This document shows, piece by piece, positions 43,652-53,629 of a DNA stretch of 64,000 bases. Below the pieces are notes generated by a model. The model searched no databases and was not told the origin of the DNA. It saw only the letters and a program-made list of their open reading frames with translations. The position numbers were made by a program, and so were the translations under genes. Positions within the stretch are counted from its first letter, which is position 1, and the number at the start of each line of letters is the position of its first letter. Source of the DNA: Rubritepida flocculans DSM 14296 (GTDB lineage Bacteria > Pseudomonadota > Alphaproteobacteria > Acetobacterales > Acetobacteraceae); NCBI RefSeq assembly GCF_000425365.1, contig NZ_AUDH01000001.1, positions 248,001-312,000 on the forward strand, in the 5' to 3' direction.

Positions 43652-44005
43652 ATGGCCGAGGCCGACCCCCCGCCCTTCTACACCGCGCATGTCTTCGTCT
43701 GCTGCAACCGCCGGCCCGAGGGGCACCGGCGCGGGAGCTGCGCGGCGCGGGGCAGCGAGGCGCTGCGCGACTACATGAAGGCGCGCGCGAAGGAGCTGGG
43801 GCTGCCGGGCGTACGGGTGAACATGGCCGGCTGCCTGGACCGCTGCGAGTTCGGGCCCGCCATCGTCATCTACCCCGAGGGCATTTGGTACCGGGCCGAG
43901 ACGCGCGAGGACGTGGACGAAATCCTGACCGCGCATCTCGTGCAGGGCGGCCGCGCGCGGCGCCTGATGCTGACGGAAAAGGACGTGCCCCCGGCCAAGG
44001 CGTGA
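43652..44005 (+). CDS. Thioredoxin-like [2Fe-2S] ferredoxin
   Basis: 117 residues. FVCCNRRPEGHRRGSCAARGSEAL gives the first cluster ligands and MAGCLDRCEFGPAIVIYPEG the other two, the standard pattern of thioredoxin-fold 2Fe-2S ferredoxins (NuoE-like, as in Shethna-type proteins). It is a soluble electron carrier. The last three bases overlap the GTG start of mnmE (GTGA). Confidence 0.87.
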   Translation: MAEADPPPFYTAHVFVCCNRRPEGHRRGSCAARGSEALRDYMKARAKELGLPGVRVNMAGCLDRCEFGPAIVIYPEGIWYRAETREDVDEILTAHLVQGGRARRLMLTEKDVPPAKA

Positions 44006-45300
44006 CGGGCGGGACGATCTTCGCCCTCGCCTCCGGCCCGGGGCGGGCGGCGGTGGCGGTGATGCGGCTCTCGGGGCCCGAGACGGGGCGGCTGCTGGAG
44101 GCGCTGGCTGGGCCCCTGCCCGCGCCGCGCCGCGCCAGCCTGCGCCGCCTGCGCCAGGGCGGCGAGGTGCTGGACCGCGCCCTGGTGCTCTGGTTCCCGG
44201 CCCCCGCCTCCTACACGGGCGAGGATGCGGCGGAGCTGCACCTGCATGGCGGGCCGGCGGTGGTGGCCGCCGTCGCCGAGGCGCTCGCCGGGCTCGGCGC
44301 GCGCCCGGCCGAGCCCGGGGAGTTCACGCGCCGCGCCTTCCAGCACGGCAGGCTCGACCTGACCGAGGCGGAGGGGATCGCCGATCTGATCGCCGCCGAG
44401 ACCGAGGCGCAGCGGCGCCAGGCGCTGCGCCAGGCGGAGGGCGGGCTCTCGGCGCGGCTCTCGGCCTGGGCGACGGCGCTGACGCGGCTGCTGGCGCGGC
44501 AGGAGGCCTTCATCGAGTTCGAGGAGGAGGATCTGCCGGCCGACCTCGACGCGCGGGTGGCGGCGGAGGCGGCGGCACTGCGCGGCGAGATGGCGGCGCT
44601 GCTCGCCGAGGGCGGGCGGGGGGAGCGGCTGCGCGAGGGGGTGGCGGTGGCCATCCTCGGCGCGCCGAATGCGGGCAAATCCTCGCTGCTCAACGCGCTG
44701 GCGGGGCGGGAGGCGGCCATCGTCTCGGCCCGGGCGGGCACGACGCGCGATGTGGTGGAGGTGCGCCTTGTCCTGGCCGGCGTGCCGGTGACGCTGGCGG
44801 ACACGGCCGGGCTGCGCGAGACGGCGGACGAGATCGAGGCGGAAGGGGTGCGCCGGGCGCTGGCCCGCGCCGAGGCGGCGGAGCTGCGTCTGCTCGTCTT
44901 TCCCGCCGATGCGCCGCCGGATGCCGCCACACTTGCCCTGCGCGGCCCGGGGGCGCTGGTGGTGGGCAGCAAGGCCGATCTGGGGCCGCCCGTGGTGGAG
45001 GGGGCGCTCGCCGTCTCGACCCGCACGGGCGAGGGGATGGCGGCGCTGCGGGCGGCGCTGGAGGCCGAGGTGGCGGCGCGGGCGGGGCTGGCGGCGGAAG
45101 CCGGCCTCACCCGCCCGCGCCACCGCGCGGCGCTCGGCGAGGCGGTGCAGTGGCTCGCCCGGCTGGAGGAGGCGCCCCTGCCCGAGCTGCGGGCCGAGGC
45201 GCTGCGCGGGGCGCTGGCGGCGCTGGGGCGCCTGACCGGGCGGGTCGGGGTCGAGGCGGTGCTCGATGTGGTGTTCGGGGAGTTCTGCATCGGCAAATAG
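44002..45300 (+). CDS. mnmE: tRNA modification GTPase MnmE (TrmE)
   Basis: 432 residues from a GTG at 44002. The N-terminal folate-binding domain includes TIFALASGPGRAAVAVMRLSG and PGEFTRRAFQHGRLDLTEAEGI. The GTPase domain has G1 GAPNAGKSSLLNAL, G3 DTAGLRET and G4-like GSKAD. The protein ends in the conserved FCIGK, whose Cys is needed for function. With MnmG it installs the cmnm5 group on wobble U34 of tRNA. Normally next to mnmG in alphaproteobacteria; here one foreign-looking gene lies between. Confidence 0.96.
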   Translation: MTGGTIFALASGPGRAAVAVMRLSGPETGRLLEALAGPLPAPRRASLRRLRQGGEVLDRALVLWFPAPASYTGEDAAELHLHGGPAVVAAVAEALAGLGARPAEPGEFTRRAFQHGRLDLTEAEGIADLIAAETEAQRRQALRQAEGGLSARLSAWATALTRLLARQEAFIEFEEEDLPADLDARVAAEAAALRGEMAALLAEGGRGERLREGVAVAILGAPNAGKSSLLNALAGREAAIVSARAGTTRDVVEVRLVLAGVPVTLADTAGLRETADEIEAEGVRRALARAEAAELRLLVFPADAPPDAATLALRGPGALVVGSKADLGPPVVEGALAVSTRTGEGMAALRAALEAEVAARAGLAAEAGLTRPRHRAALGEAVQWLARLEEAPLPELRAEALRGALAALGRLTGRVGVEAVLDVVFGEFCIGK

Positions 45301-45378
45301 GGGCCGGCCGCGCGATCCTGCTTGATGGCGGCGCGCGGCGGCGCGAGGCTTCGGGCAATCGACACGGGAGAGAACGCC

Positions 45379-46359
45379 ATGCCCCCTCGCCTGCCGCGCC
45401 GCGCGGCCCTTGCCCTGCCCGGCCTGCTGGCCGCGCCCGCCCTGGCCCAGCCGGCCTGGCCCGACCGGCCGATCACCATGATCGTGCCCTTCCCGCCCGG
45501 CGGCACGCCCGACATCGGCGCGCGGCTGATGGCGCCGAAGATGAGCGAGTTCCTGGGCCAGCCCGTGACGGTGGAGAACCGTGCGGGGGCGGGGGCCACC
45601 ATCGGCACCCGCGCCGTGGTGCAGGCGCGGCCCGACGGGCACACGGTGCTGATGGGCTCGATCTCCTTCCTCACCTCGCCGCTGACCATGCGGCCCATGC
45701 CCTATGACCCGGTGGCGGATCTGCGGGTGGTGAGCCTCGTCTCCACCTCGCCCTACATCCTCGTGGTGCGGGCGGATGCGCCGCCGCGCGACATCGCGGG
45801 CTTCCATGCCTGGACGCGGGCGGAGGGCGCGCGGCTGAACTACGGCTCGGCCGGGGTGGGCACGCCGCTGCACCTGGGCGGGGAGCTCTACAAGATGATG
45901 ATGGGCGTGGACCTGACCCATGTGCCCTATCGCGGCAGCGGCCCGGCGCTGACGGCGCTGCTGGCGGGCGAGGTGAACATGGTCTTCGCCGATGTGCCCG
46001 GCGCCTCCGGCCACATCCGCGCCGGCACGGTGCGGGCGCTGGCGGCGATGACCGAGACGCGCATCGCCCAGTTCCCGGAGGTGCCGACCATGGCGGAGAG
46101 CGACCGGCGCCTCGCGGGCTATGACGTGTACACCTGGGCGATGCTGGTGGCCCCCAAGGCCACCCCGGACGGGCCGGTGCGCCGGCTGCACGAGGCCGCG
46201 ATCCGCGCCGCCCGCGCCGAGGATGTGGCGCGGCGCTTCGCGGAGCTGGGCTTCGACTATGTGGGCTCGGGCCCGGCGGACGGGGATGCGCGCCTCGCCC
46301 GCGAGGCGGTGAAGTGGCGCGAGGTGATCGAGCGCGGGAACATCCGGGCGGAAGGCTGA
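45379..46359 (+). CDS. Bug-family (TctC) periplasmic binding receptor
   Basis: 326 residues from ATG 45379 with GGGAGAG upstream. Signal: [22 protein letters not shown]. Typical Bug features: [50 protein letters not shown]. Bug proteins deliver small carboxylates to TctAB-type membrane proteins, but no tctA/tctB gene is near; isolated Bug genes are very common in beta- and Acetobacteraceae genomes. Inserted between mnmE and mnmG. Confidence 0.9.
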   Translation: MPPRLPRRAALALPGLLAAPALAQPAWPDRPITMIVPFPPGGTPDIGARLMAPKMSEFLGQPVTVENRAGAGATIGTRAVVQARPDGHTVLMGSISFLTSPLTMRPMPYDPVADLRVVSLVSTSPYILVVRADAPPRDIAGFHAWTRAEGARLNYGSAGVGTPLHLGGELYKMMMGVDLTHVPYRGSGPALTALLAGEVNMVFADVPGASGHIRAGTVRALAAMTETRIAQFPEVPTMAESDRRLAGYDVYTWAMLVAPKATPDGPVRRLHEAAIRAARAEDVARRFAELGFDYVGSGPADGDARLAREAVKWREVIERGNIRAEG

Positions 46360-46400
46360 CCCCTCCCGCTCGGCCCGCCGGGCCTGCTACACGCCCGGCC

Positions 46401-48278
46401 ATGTTCGATGCGGTGTTCGACGTGGTGGTGGTGGGCGGCGGGCATGCCGGCTGCGAGGCGGCTGCCGCCGCGGCGCGGGTGGGCGCGCGCACCCTGCTGC
46501 TGACGCATGACCCGGCGAAGCTCGGCGAGATGTCCTGCAACCCGGCCATCGGGGGCATCGGCAAGGGGCATCTGGTGCGCGAGGTGGACGCGCTGGACGG
46601 GCTGATGGGCCGCGCGGCGGATGCTGCGGGCATCCACTTCAAGCTGCTCAATCGTTCCAAGGGGCCGGCGGTGCGGGGCCCGCGCGCCCAGGCGGACCGC
46701 AAGCTCTACCGCCAGGCGGTGCAGGCGCTGCTGGCCGCCACGCCGGGGCTGACCATCTGGGGCGAGGCCGCGGAGGATCTTCTCCTCGGGGCGGGGCGGG
46801 TGGAGGGGGTACTCACCGCCGCCGGGCGGCGCGTGGGCTGCGGGGCCGTGGTGATCACCACGGGCACCTTCCTGCGCGGCGTGATCCACATCGGCGAGAG
46901 GCGCATCCCGGCCGGGCGCGTGGGAGAGGCCCCGGCGGTCGGGCTGGCGCTGGCGCTGGAGCGGCTGGGTCTTCCCCTCGCGCGGCTCAAGACCGGCACG
47001 CCCCCGCGCCTCGATGGCCGGAGCATCGACTGGGCCGCGCTGGAGGCCCAGCCCGGCGATGCGGCGCCCGAGCCCCTCTCCTGGATGACGGAGCGCATCA
47101 GCAACCCGCAGGTCAGTTGCGCCATCACCCACACCACGGCCCGCACCCACGAGATCATCCGCGGCAGCCTGCACCTCTCGGCCGTCTATGGCGGGCGGAT
47201 TGAGGGGGTGGGCCCGCGCTACTGCCCCTCGGTGGAGGACAAGGTGGTGCGCTTCGCCGACAAGCCGCGCCACCAGATCTTCCTGGAGCCGGAGGGGCTG
47301 GACGACGACACGGTGTACCCCAACGGCATCTCCACCAGCCTGCCGGAGGAGGTGCAGGCCGCGCTGGTGGCGAGCATTCCCGGGCTGGAGCGGGCGCGCA
47401 TCCTTCGGCCGGGCTACGCCATCGAGTACGACCATGTGGACCCGCGCGCCCTCTGGCCCACCCTTGAATGCCGCGCCGTCGCGGGGTTGTTCCTGGCGGG
47501 CCAGATCAACGGCACCACCGGCTATGAGGAGGCCGCGGCGCAGGGCGTGCTGGCCGGGGTGAACGCGGCCCATGCCGCCGCGCGCGGCGCCCCTCCTGCC
47601 GTGCTGACGCGCGCCGAGGCCTATATGGGCGTGCTGGTGGACGACCTGACGCTGCATGGCGTGAGCGAACCCTACCGGATGCTCACCGCACGGTCTGAAT
47701 ACCGGCTCTCGCTGCGCGCCGACAATGCGGGCATGCGGCTGACGGAGAAGGGCATCGCCTGGGGCGTGGTGGGCGGGGCGCGGGCCGCCGCGCACCGGGC
47801 CTTCGCCGCCGCCGCGGAAGCGGCGATCGCGCGCGCCCGCGCCGAGGGGGCGACGCCCGCCGCCTACGCCGCCGCCGGCGTGCCGGTGAACGCCGATGGG
47901 CGCTGGCGCAGCCTGTTCGAGGCGCTGTCCCTGCCCTCGGCGGAGGTCGAGGCGCTGGCGACGCTCTTCCCCTGGCTGCGCGGGCTTCCGCCGCGCGTGC
48001 TCGCCCATCTGGAGGCGGAGGCGCTCTACGCCCCCTATCTCGCCCGGCATGAGAGCGAGCGCGCGTTGCTGGCGCGGGAGGAGGCGCTGCCCATCCCGCC
48101 GGACCTGGACTTCGCGGCCATCGCGGGCCTCTCCAACGAGATGAGGGACCGCCTCTCCCGCGCGCGGCCGGCCACGCTCGGGGGCGCGGGGCGGCTTCCG
48201 GGCGTGACGCCGGCGGCCGTTGCGGCGCTGGCCGTCCATCTGCGGCGCCGCGCGGGTGTTTCACGTGAAACAGCGTGA
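46401..48278 (+). CDS. mnmG: tRNA uridine-5-carboxymethylaminomethyl modification enzyme MnmG (GidA)
   Basis: 625 residues from ATG 46401 ([21 protein letters not shown]). The FAD loop GGGHAG is at 12-17. The signature blocks [24 protein letters not shown] and [15 protein letters not shown] are present. The C-terminal helical MnmE-binding domain includes ISNEM-like [12 protein letters not shown]. It partners MnmE. The last codons (GVSRETA) are written by the first parS site, so the same bases serve coding and segregation. Confidence 0.96.
   Translation: MFDAVFDVVVVGGGHAGCEAAAAAARVGARTLLLTHDPAKLGEMSCNPAIGGIGKGHLVREVDALDGLMGRAADAAGIHFKLLNRSKGPAVRGPRAQADRKLYRQAVQALLAATPGLTIWGEAAEDLLLGAGRVEGVLTAAGRRVGCGAVVITTGTFLRGVIHIGERRIPAGRVGEAPAVGLALALERLGLPLARLKTGTPPRLDGRSIDWAALEAQPGDAAPEPLSWMTERISNPQVSCAITHTTARTHEIIRGSLHLSAVYGGRIEGVGPRYCPSVEDKVVRFADKPRHQIFLEPEGLDDDTVYPNGISTSLPEEVQAALVASIPGLERARILRPGYAIEYDHVDPRALWPTLECRAVAGLFLAGQINGTTGYEEAAAQGVLAGVNAAHAAARGAPPAVLTRAEAYMGVLVDDLTLHGVSEPYRMLTARSEYRLSLRADNAGMRLTEKGIAWGVVGGARAAAHRAFAAAAEAAIARARAEGATPAAYAAAGVPVNADGRWRSLFEALSLPSAEVEALATLFPWLRGLPPRVLAHLEAEALYAPYLARHESERALLAREEALPIPPDLDFAAIAGLSNEMRDRLSRARPATLGGAGRLPGVTPAAVAALAVHLRRRAGVSRETA
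48257..48272. other. parS centromere site 1
   Basis: TGTTTCACGTGAAACA, a perfect 16-bp palindrome equal to the universal ParB binding site. It lies at the very end of mnmG and spans the probable start codon of rsmG. parA and parB are encoded immediately downstream, and the candidate oriC is about 25 kb away. Confidence 0.95.
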
Positions 48279-48868
48279 GCCTCTGCCCGAGGCCCCTGTT
48301 TCACGTGAAACAGAGACGCGGCTGAGGGCCTATCTCGACCTCCTGCTCGCCTGGAACGCGCGGATCAACCTGATCGCCCCCGCCACCGAGGCCACGGCCT
48401 GGGAGCGCCATGTGCTCGACTCCTGGCAGCTCCTGCCCCTTCTGCCGGCGCGCGGCGCGCTGGTCGATCTCGGCTCCGGCGGCGGGTTGCCGGGGCTGGT
48501 GCTGGCCATCGGCCGGACGGAGGAGACGCATCTGGTGGAGAGCGACCGGCGCAAGGCGGCCTTCCTGCTGGAGGCCGCGCGCACCCTCGGCCTCGCGCAT
48601 GTGCGGGTGCAACCGCAGCGAATCGAGGCGGCACGCCTGCCGAAGGCCGCGGTGGTGACGGCGCGCGCGCTGGCGCCGCTCGAGCTGCTCGTCGCGCAAG
48701 CCCATGGAATCCTGGCCCCTGGCGGGGTGGCCGTCTTTCCGAAGGGCCGCCAGGCGGAGGATGAGTTGACGGCGGCCGCGCCGCATTGGTTTATGCGCGT
48801 CGAGCGCTTCGCGAGCCGCACGGACGCGGAGGCCACCATCTTCCGCCTCAGCGAGATCCGCCCTGCCG

Positions 48869-48876
<8 letters not shown>
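48265..48876 (+). CDS. rsmG: 16S rRNA (guanine-N7) methyltransferase RsmG (GidB)
   Basis: 203 residues from a GTG at 48265, inside parS site 1; GTG 48256 gives three more residues and is the alternative. Both overlap the end of mnmG. RsmG blocks: [21 protein letters not shown] and the SAM motif [15 protein letters not shown], then SRRKA-like [19 protein letters not shown]. It methylates G527 of 16S rRNA. The second parS site encodes APVSRET at about residues 9-15. Confidence 0.93.
48297..48312. other. parS centromere site 2
   Basis: A second perfect TGTTTCACGTGAAACA, 40 bases from the first (same start phase plus 40), inside the 5' part of rsmG. Paired parS copies inside the gidA-gidB region are known in other bacteria. 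Confidence 0.95.
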
Positions 48877-49677
<801 letters not shown>

Positions 49678-49681
<4 letters not shown>

Positions 49682-50523
49682 GCAAGCCGCCCGCACTGGG
49701 CCGCGGCCTGTCCGCGCTGCTCGGGGATGCCGCCGCCGCCGCGCCGGGCGCGCCGGGGCTGCGCCATCTGCCGGTGGGGAGCCTGGAGCCCGGCCCCTTC
49801 CAGCCACGTGTGGCCATGGACGAGGCGGCGCTGAACGAGTTGGCGGCCTCCGTGCGGGAGCATGGCGTGCTGCAGCCCTTGCTGGTGCGGCCGCTGAAGG
49901 GCGGCAACGGCCAGCGCTGGCAGATCATCGGCGGCGAGCGCCGCTGGCGCGCCGCCCAAGCCGCCGGGCTGCACGAGGTGCCCGCCCTGGTGCGCGAGTT
50001 GAGCGACCGCGAGGCGATGGCGGCCGGCCTGGTCGAGAACCTCCAGCGCCAGGATCTGAACCCGCTGGAGGAGGCCGAGGGCTACCACCGCCTCACCGAG
50101 CAGTTCGGCCTCACCCAGGAGGCGCTGGCGCGCGCCGTCGGCAAGAGCCGCCCGCATGTGGCGAACACGCTGCGCCTGCTCAACCTGCCCGAGCCCGTGC
50201 GCGAGCTGCTGCGCTCCGGCGCGCTGACGGCGGGCCACGCGCGCCCGCTGCTGGGCGCGAAGGATCCGGTGGCCCTCGCCCAGCAGATCGTGGACAAGGG
50301 GATGAGCGTGCGCCAGGCCGAGGCGCTGGTCGCCGTGCGGAACATCCCGCCCGCGCCGCGCGCGCCCAAGGCGGATGCCGAGACGCGCGCCATGGAGCGG
50401 CGGATCACCGCCCATCTCGGCCTCAAGGTCGCCATCCGGCACGGCCGCCGCGGCGGCCAGGTGGTGATCTCCTACAAGGATCTCGACCAGCTCGACGGGC
50501 TCGTGCGCCTTCTCACGCGCTGA
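49678..50523 (+). CDS. parB: Chromosome partitioning protein ParB (CTPase, parS binding)
   Basis: 281 residues. The CTP-binding GERRWRAAQAAGL region and the motif VENLQRQDLNPLEEAEGYHRL are followed by the helix-turn-helix at about 140-165 (TQEALARAVGKSRPHVANTLRLL) and a C-terminal dimerisation domain. It loads at parS and spreads on DNA. Last gene of the mnmG-rsmG-parA-parB run. A stem-loop follows at 50525. Confidence 0.97.
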
Positions 50524-50524
50524 T

Positions 50525-50545
50525 CGCAGCCCAGGGAGGGCTGCG
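50525..50545 (+). terminator. Hairpin directly after parB
   Basis: CGCAGCCC and GGGCTGCG pair over 8 bp with a 5-base loop, starting two bases past the parB stop codon. No U-run, so it is only terminator-like, but the position fits the end of the operon. Confidence 0.5.
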
Positions 50546-50666
50546 GGCCATGCCCGCCGCCGCCTTTGCCGCCTGCCCACGCCGGGCTTGAGCCCCGGCT
50601 GCCCAGGCTGCCATGCTGCGGCATCGAAGGCGCGGCAGCGCGACCGCGCCCGCAGGAGGAAACCGC

Positions 50667-51650
50667 ATGCCCATTCGCCGCCGCGCCGCCCTTGCCGCGC
50701 CGCTTCTCGCCCTGCCCCCGCTCGCCGGGCCGCGCCGGGTACGCGCGCAGTCCTTCCCCGACCGGCCGGTGCGCTACATCGTCCCCTTCGCCCCGGCGGG
50801 GCTGACCGACATCATGGCCCGGCTCGTCGCCCAGCGCCTCGGCGAGACCTGGAATCGCCCCGTGGTGGTGGAGAACCGCGCCGGCGGCAACGCGATGATC
50901 GGCGCGGACGCCGCAGCGAAATCCCCGCCCGACGGGCACACGCTGCTCGCCATCACCCTCACCCATGCGGTGAACGTCTCGCTCTTCCCCAACGCGCCCT
51001 ATGACCTGATGCGCGATTTCGTGCCGATCTCGGTCCTCGGCTCCCTGCCGCTCGTGGTGGCCGTGCCGGCCGCCGCACCCTACCGCACCCTGGCCAAGTT
51101 CCTCGCCGCGGCGCGCACGCGCAACATGAACGCCGGCTCCTCCGGCAACGGCTCCCCGCCGCATCTGGGGCTGGAGCTGGTGCGCCGGGCGGCCGGGGCG
51201 GGGGCCAACATCACCCATGTCTCCTATCGCGGCGGCGCGCCCGCGGTGACGGATCTCGTCGCCGGCAACCTCGACTTCATCGTGTCGAACCTGCCGGAAT
51301 GCCTCTCCCAGCTCCAGGCGGGGCGGCTGCGCGGCCTCGCCATCACCGGGGCGCAGCGCCACCGCCTCGTTCCCGACATCCCGACCGTGGCCGAGGCGGG
51401 GCAGCCCGGCCTCGCCATGACGAACTGGACGGCGATGCTGACCAACAGCGCGGTGCCGCGCGCCATCCTGGCGGAGATCAGCCGCGCTACCCAGGCCGCC
51501 CTGCGCGACCCCGAGACGCGGCGTCGCGCGGAGGAGGGCGGGTTCGATGTCCTGGCATGGGACATGGACCGCTCCCTCGCCTTCATGACGGAGGAGGTGG
51601 CCCGCTGGGGCCGTCTGGTCCGCGAGGCGCAAATCCGTCCGGACGCCTGA
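50667..51650 (+). CDS. Bug-family (TctC) periplasmic binding receptor
   Basis: 327 residues from ATG 50667, with GCAGGAGGAAACCGC upstream, a strong ribosome site. Signal: PIRRRAALAAPLLALPPLAG followed by RVRAQ. Bug motifs: VRYIVPFAPAGLTDIMAR, VENRAGGNAMIG, SYRGGAPAVTDLVAGNLDFIV. It has no membrane-partner genes nearby. It is a paralogue of the gene at 45379, on the other side of the par block. Confidence 0.9.
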   Translation: MPIRRRAALAAPLLALPPLAGPRRVRAQSFPDRPVRYIVPFAPAGLTDIMARLVAQRLGETWNRPVVVENRAGGNAMIGADAAAKSPPDGHTLLAITLTHAVNVSLFPNAPYDLMRDFVPISVLGSLPLVVAVPAAAPYRTLAKFLAAARTRNMNAGSSGNGSPPHLGLELVRRAAGAGANITHVSYRGGAPAVTDLVAGNLDFIVSNLPECLSQLQAGRLRGLAITGAQRHRLVPDIPTVAEAGQPGLAMTNWTAMLTNSAVPRAILAEISRATQAALRDPETRRRAEEGGFDVLAWDMDRSLAFMTEEVARWGRLVREAQIRPDA

Positions 51651-51815
51651 CGCCGCCCTGGGGCTCGCCGAACCTGTCGCGCGCTGGGTTCGAGCCGCCC
51701 AACACGGCGTGCCGCGTTGGGTGGTGGCAACCCTGAGCGGGATAGGGGCGGCATGCGGGGGCGCCCGCATCGGGGGTGGTTGGTCATCGCCGCCGAAGCT
51801 GCTTGAAAGGCCGGT
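51651..51815. other. Intergenic spacer with a small hairpin
   Basis: 165 bases between the Bug gene and the Ldh2-type gene. ATGCGGG (51753-51759) and CCCGCAT (51764-51770) form a short stem. No repeat copy or promoter could be identified with confidence. Confidence 0.4.
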
Positions 51816-52829
51816 ATGACCGACACCGCACGCCTGTCCCTCGCGGCCGCCGAAGCCCTCGCCGCGCGCGCCCTGGCCGCGGCCGGGGCCAATCCCGAGA
51901 TGGCGCGGCTCACCGCCGCCGCCCTCGTCGCCGCCGAGGCCGAAGGCCAGGGCGGCCACGGCCTCTCGCGCGTGGCGATGTATGCCGGCTTCCTGCGCGA
52001 GGGCCGCGCGAAGGGCGAGGCCAGGCCGCGCCTCGCGGCCGAGCGCGGCGGCGCGGCGCTGGTGGATGCGGGCGATGGCCTGGCCTACCCCGCCCTCGCG
52101 CTGGCGGAGGCCGAGGCGGCGCGCCGCGCCCGGGCGCATGGCGTCAGCTTCGTCGCGGTGGCCAACAGCCACCACGCGGGGGCCATGTCCCTGCCGGTGC
52201 GGCGGCTGGCGGGCCAGGGGCTGGTGGCGCTCGCCTTCACCAACTCGCCCGCCGCCATGCCGGTGCCGGGCGGCCGCCGGCCGCTGCTCGGCACCAATCC
52301 GGTCGCCGCCGCCTTCCCGCGCCGCGCCGCGCCGCCCCTGCTGGTGGACCTCGCCCTCTCCGAGGTCGCGCGCGGGCGCATCATGGTCGCGGCGAAGCAG
52401 GGCCGGCCCATCCCCGCGGGCTGGGCGCTCGACGCCGAGGGCAACCCCACCACCGACCCCCAGGCGGCGCTGGGCGGGGCGATGCTCGCCATCGGCGGCG
52501 CGAAGGGGGCCGCGCTGGCGCTGGTGGTGGAGCTGCTCTGCGTCGCGCTGGGCGGCGCGGGTTTCGCCTTCGAGGCGGACAGCTTCTTCGCCCCCTCGCC
52601 CAACCCGCCGCGGCTCGGCCACGCGCTGCTGGCGGTGGACCCGGGCGCGCTGGCGGGCCGCGAGGCCTTCCTCGATCGGATGGAGGCGATGGTGAAGGCC
52701 ATGCTCGGCGATGCCGGGGTGCGCCTGCCCGGGGCCCGGCGCGAGGCGCTGCGCGAGGCCGCGCGGCGCGAGGGCCTCGCCCTCCCTCCCCCCCTTCTGG
52801 CGGAACTCGAGGCGCTGGCCGGTGAGTGA
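51816..52829 (+). CDS. Malate/L-lactate dehydrogenase family (Ldh2, YlbC/ComC type) oxidoreductase
   Basis: 337 residues. Family blocks: AEGQGGHGLSRVAMYAGFLREG, VAVANSHHAGAMSLPVRRLAGQG, GTNPVAAAFPR and IGGAKGAALALVVELL. These NAD(P)-dependent enzymes, unlike classical lactate dehydrogenases, reduce 2-oxoacids, ureidoglycolate or delta1-piperideine-type imines. The actual substrate is not evident. The stop overlaps the next gene by 8 bases. Confidence 0.87.
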   Translation: MTDTARLSLAAAEALAARALAAAGANPEMARLTAAALVAAEAEGQGGHGLSRVAMYAGFLREGRAKGEARPRLAAERGGAALVDAGDGLAYPALALAEAEAARRARAHGVSFVAVANSHHAGAMSLPVRRLAGQGLVALAFTNSPAAMPVPGGRRPLLGTNPVAAAFPRRAAPPLLVDLALSEVARGRIMVAAKQGRPIPAGWALDAEGNPTTDPQAALGGAMLAIGGAKGAALALVVELLCVALGGAGFAFEADSFFAPSPNPPRLGHALLAVDPGALAGREAFLDRMEAMVKAMLGDAGVRLPGARREALREAARREGLALPPPLLAELEALAGE

Positions 52830-53595
52830 CCCGCCGCCGCCGCGCCGGCCCGAACTCCAGCGCATCTGCGGCCTGAATGCCGTGCGCGCCCTGTTCCTGC
52901 GCCGTCCCGAGGCGGTGGTGCGCCTGCACTACACGGCCGATCGCCGGCCCGTGGCCGGCCCGCTCTGCCGCTACCTCGCGCGCCACCGCAAGGCCTACCG
53001 CGAGGGGCCGGAGGAGGAGCTGGCGCGCATCGCCGGCACCCCGCACCATGGCGGCCTCGTGGCGCTGGCCGAGGAGCGCAAGGCCCAGCCGCTGCCGAGC
53101 CCGCCGCCCCCCGTGCTCTTCGCCGCACCCGTGCTGCCGGTGCTGGACGGCATCGGCAACCCGCACAACCTGGGCGCCATCGCGCGCAGCGCCGCCTTCT
53201 TCGGCGCGAAGGCGCTGCTGCTCTCCGACGATCCGCGCCAGGCCGACCTCAGCGACGCCGCCTACCGCACGGCCGAGGGCGCGCTCGAGCATCTCGCCGT
53301 GTTCCGGGCCGAGCACCTGCCCACCCTTCTGCGCCGCCTCTCCGGCCAGCTCCTGGTCACGGCGGCGGTGGCCAGCGGCGGTGCGCCGCCCGAGGCGCTG
53401 CCGCGCCGCAAACCCATCGCCCTCGTGCTCGGCAACGAGGAACGCGGCCCCTCGCCCGAGGTGCTGGCGGCCTGCGAGGCGCGGGTCACCCTGGCCGGCT
53501 CGGGGCTGGTGGAGAGCCTCAACGTCGCCGCCGCCACCGCGGTGCTGCTGCACGCGCTGACGCGCCCGGCCTCGCCCGGCGGCGAGGGCGGTTGA
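52822..53595 (+). CDS. SpoU/TrmH-family RNA 2'-O-methyltransferase
   Basis: 257 residues from a GTG at 52822. SPOUT knot motifs: DGIGNPHNLGAIARSAAFFGAKALLL (motif 1), IALVLGNEERGPSPEVL (motif 2) and GSGLVESLNVAAATAVLLHAL (motif 3). An N-terminal RNA-binding (SpoU_sub_bind-like) region includes GLNAVRALFLRRPEAV. It is a TrmH/RlmB-like 2'-O-ribose methyltransferase; tRNA or 23S rRNA as target is undecided. Confidence 0.9.
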   Translation: MSDPPPPRRPELQRICGLNAVRALFLRRPEAVVRLHYTADRRPVAGPLCRYLARHRKAYREGPEEELARIAGTPHHGGLVALAEERKAQPLPSPPPPVLFAAPVLPVLDGIGNPHNLGAIARSAAFFGAKALLLSDDPRQADLSDAAYRTAEGALEHLAVFRAEHLPTLLRRLSGQLLVTAAVASGGAPPEALPRRKPIALVLGNEERGPSPEVLAACEARVTLAGSGLVESLNVAAATAVLLHALTRPASPGGEGG

Positions 53596-53629
53596 AACCC
53601 GCCGCCGGCCCCAGGCATCCTGCCCCGCG

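Noticed and set aside
48257-48312. The pair of 16-bp repeats as part of a CRISPR or phage att site
   Set aside because: They are exact parS palindromes next to parA/parB. No repeat-spacer array exists anywhere in the window.
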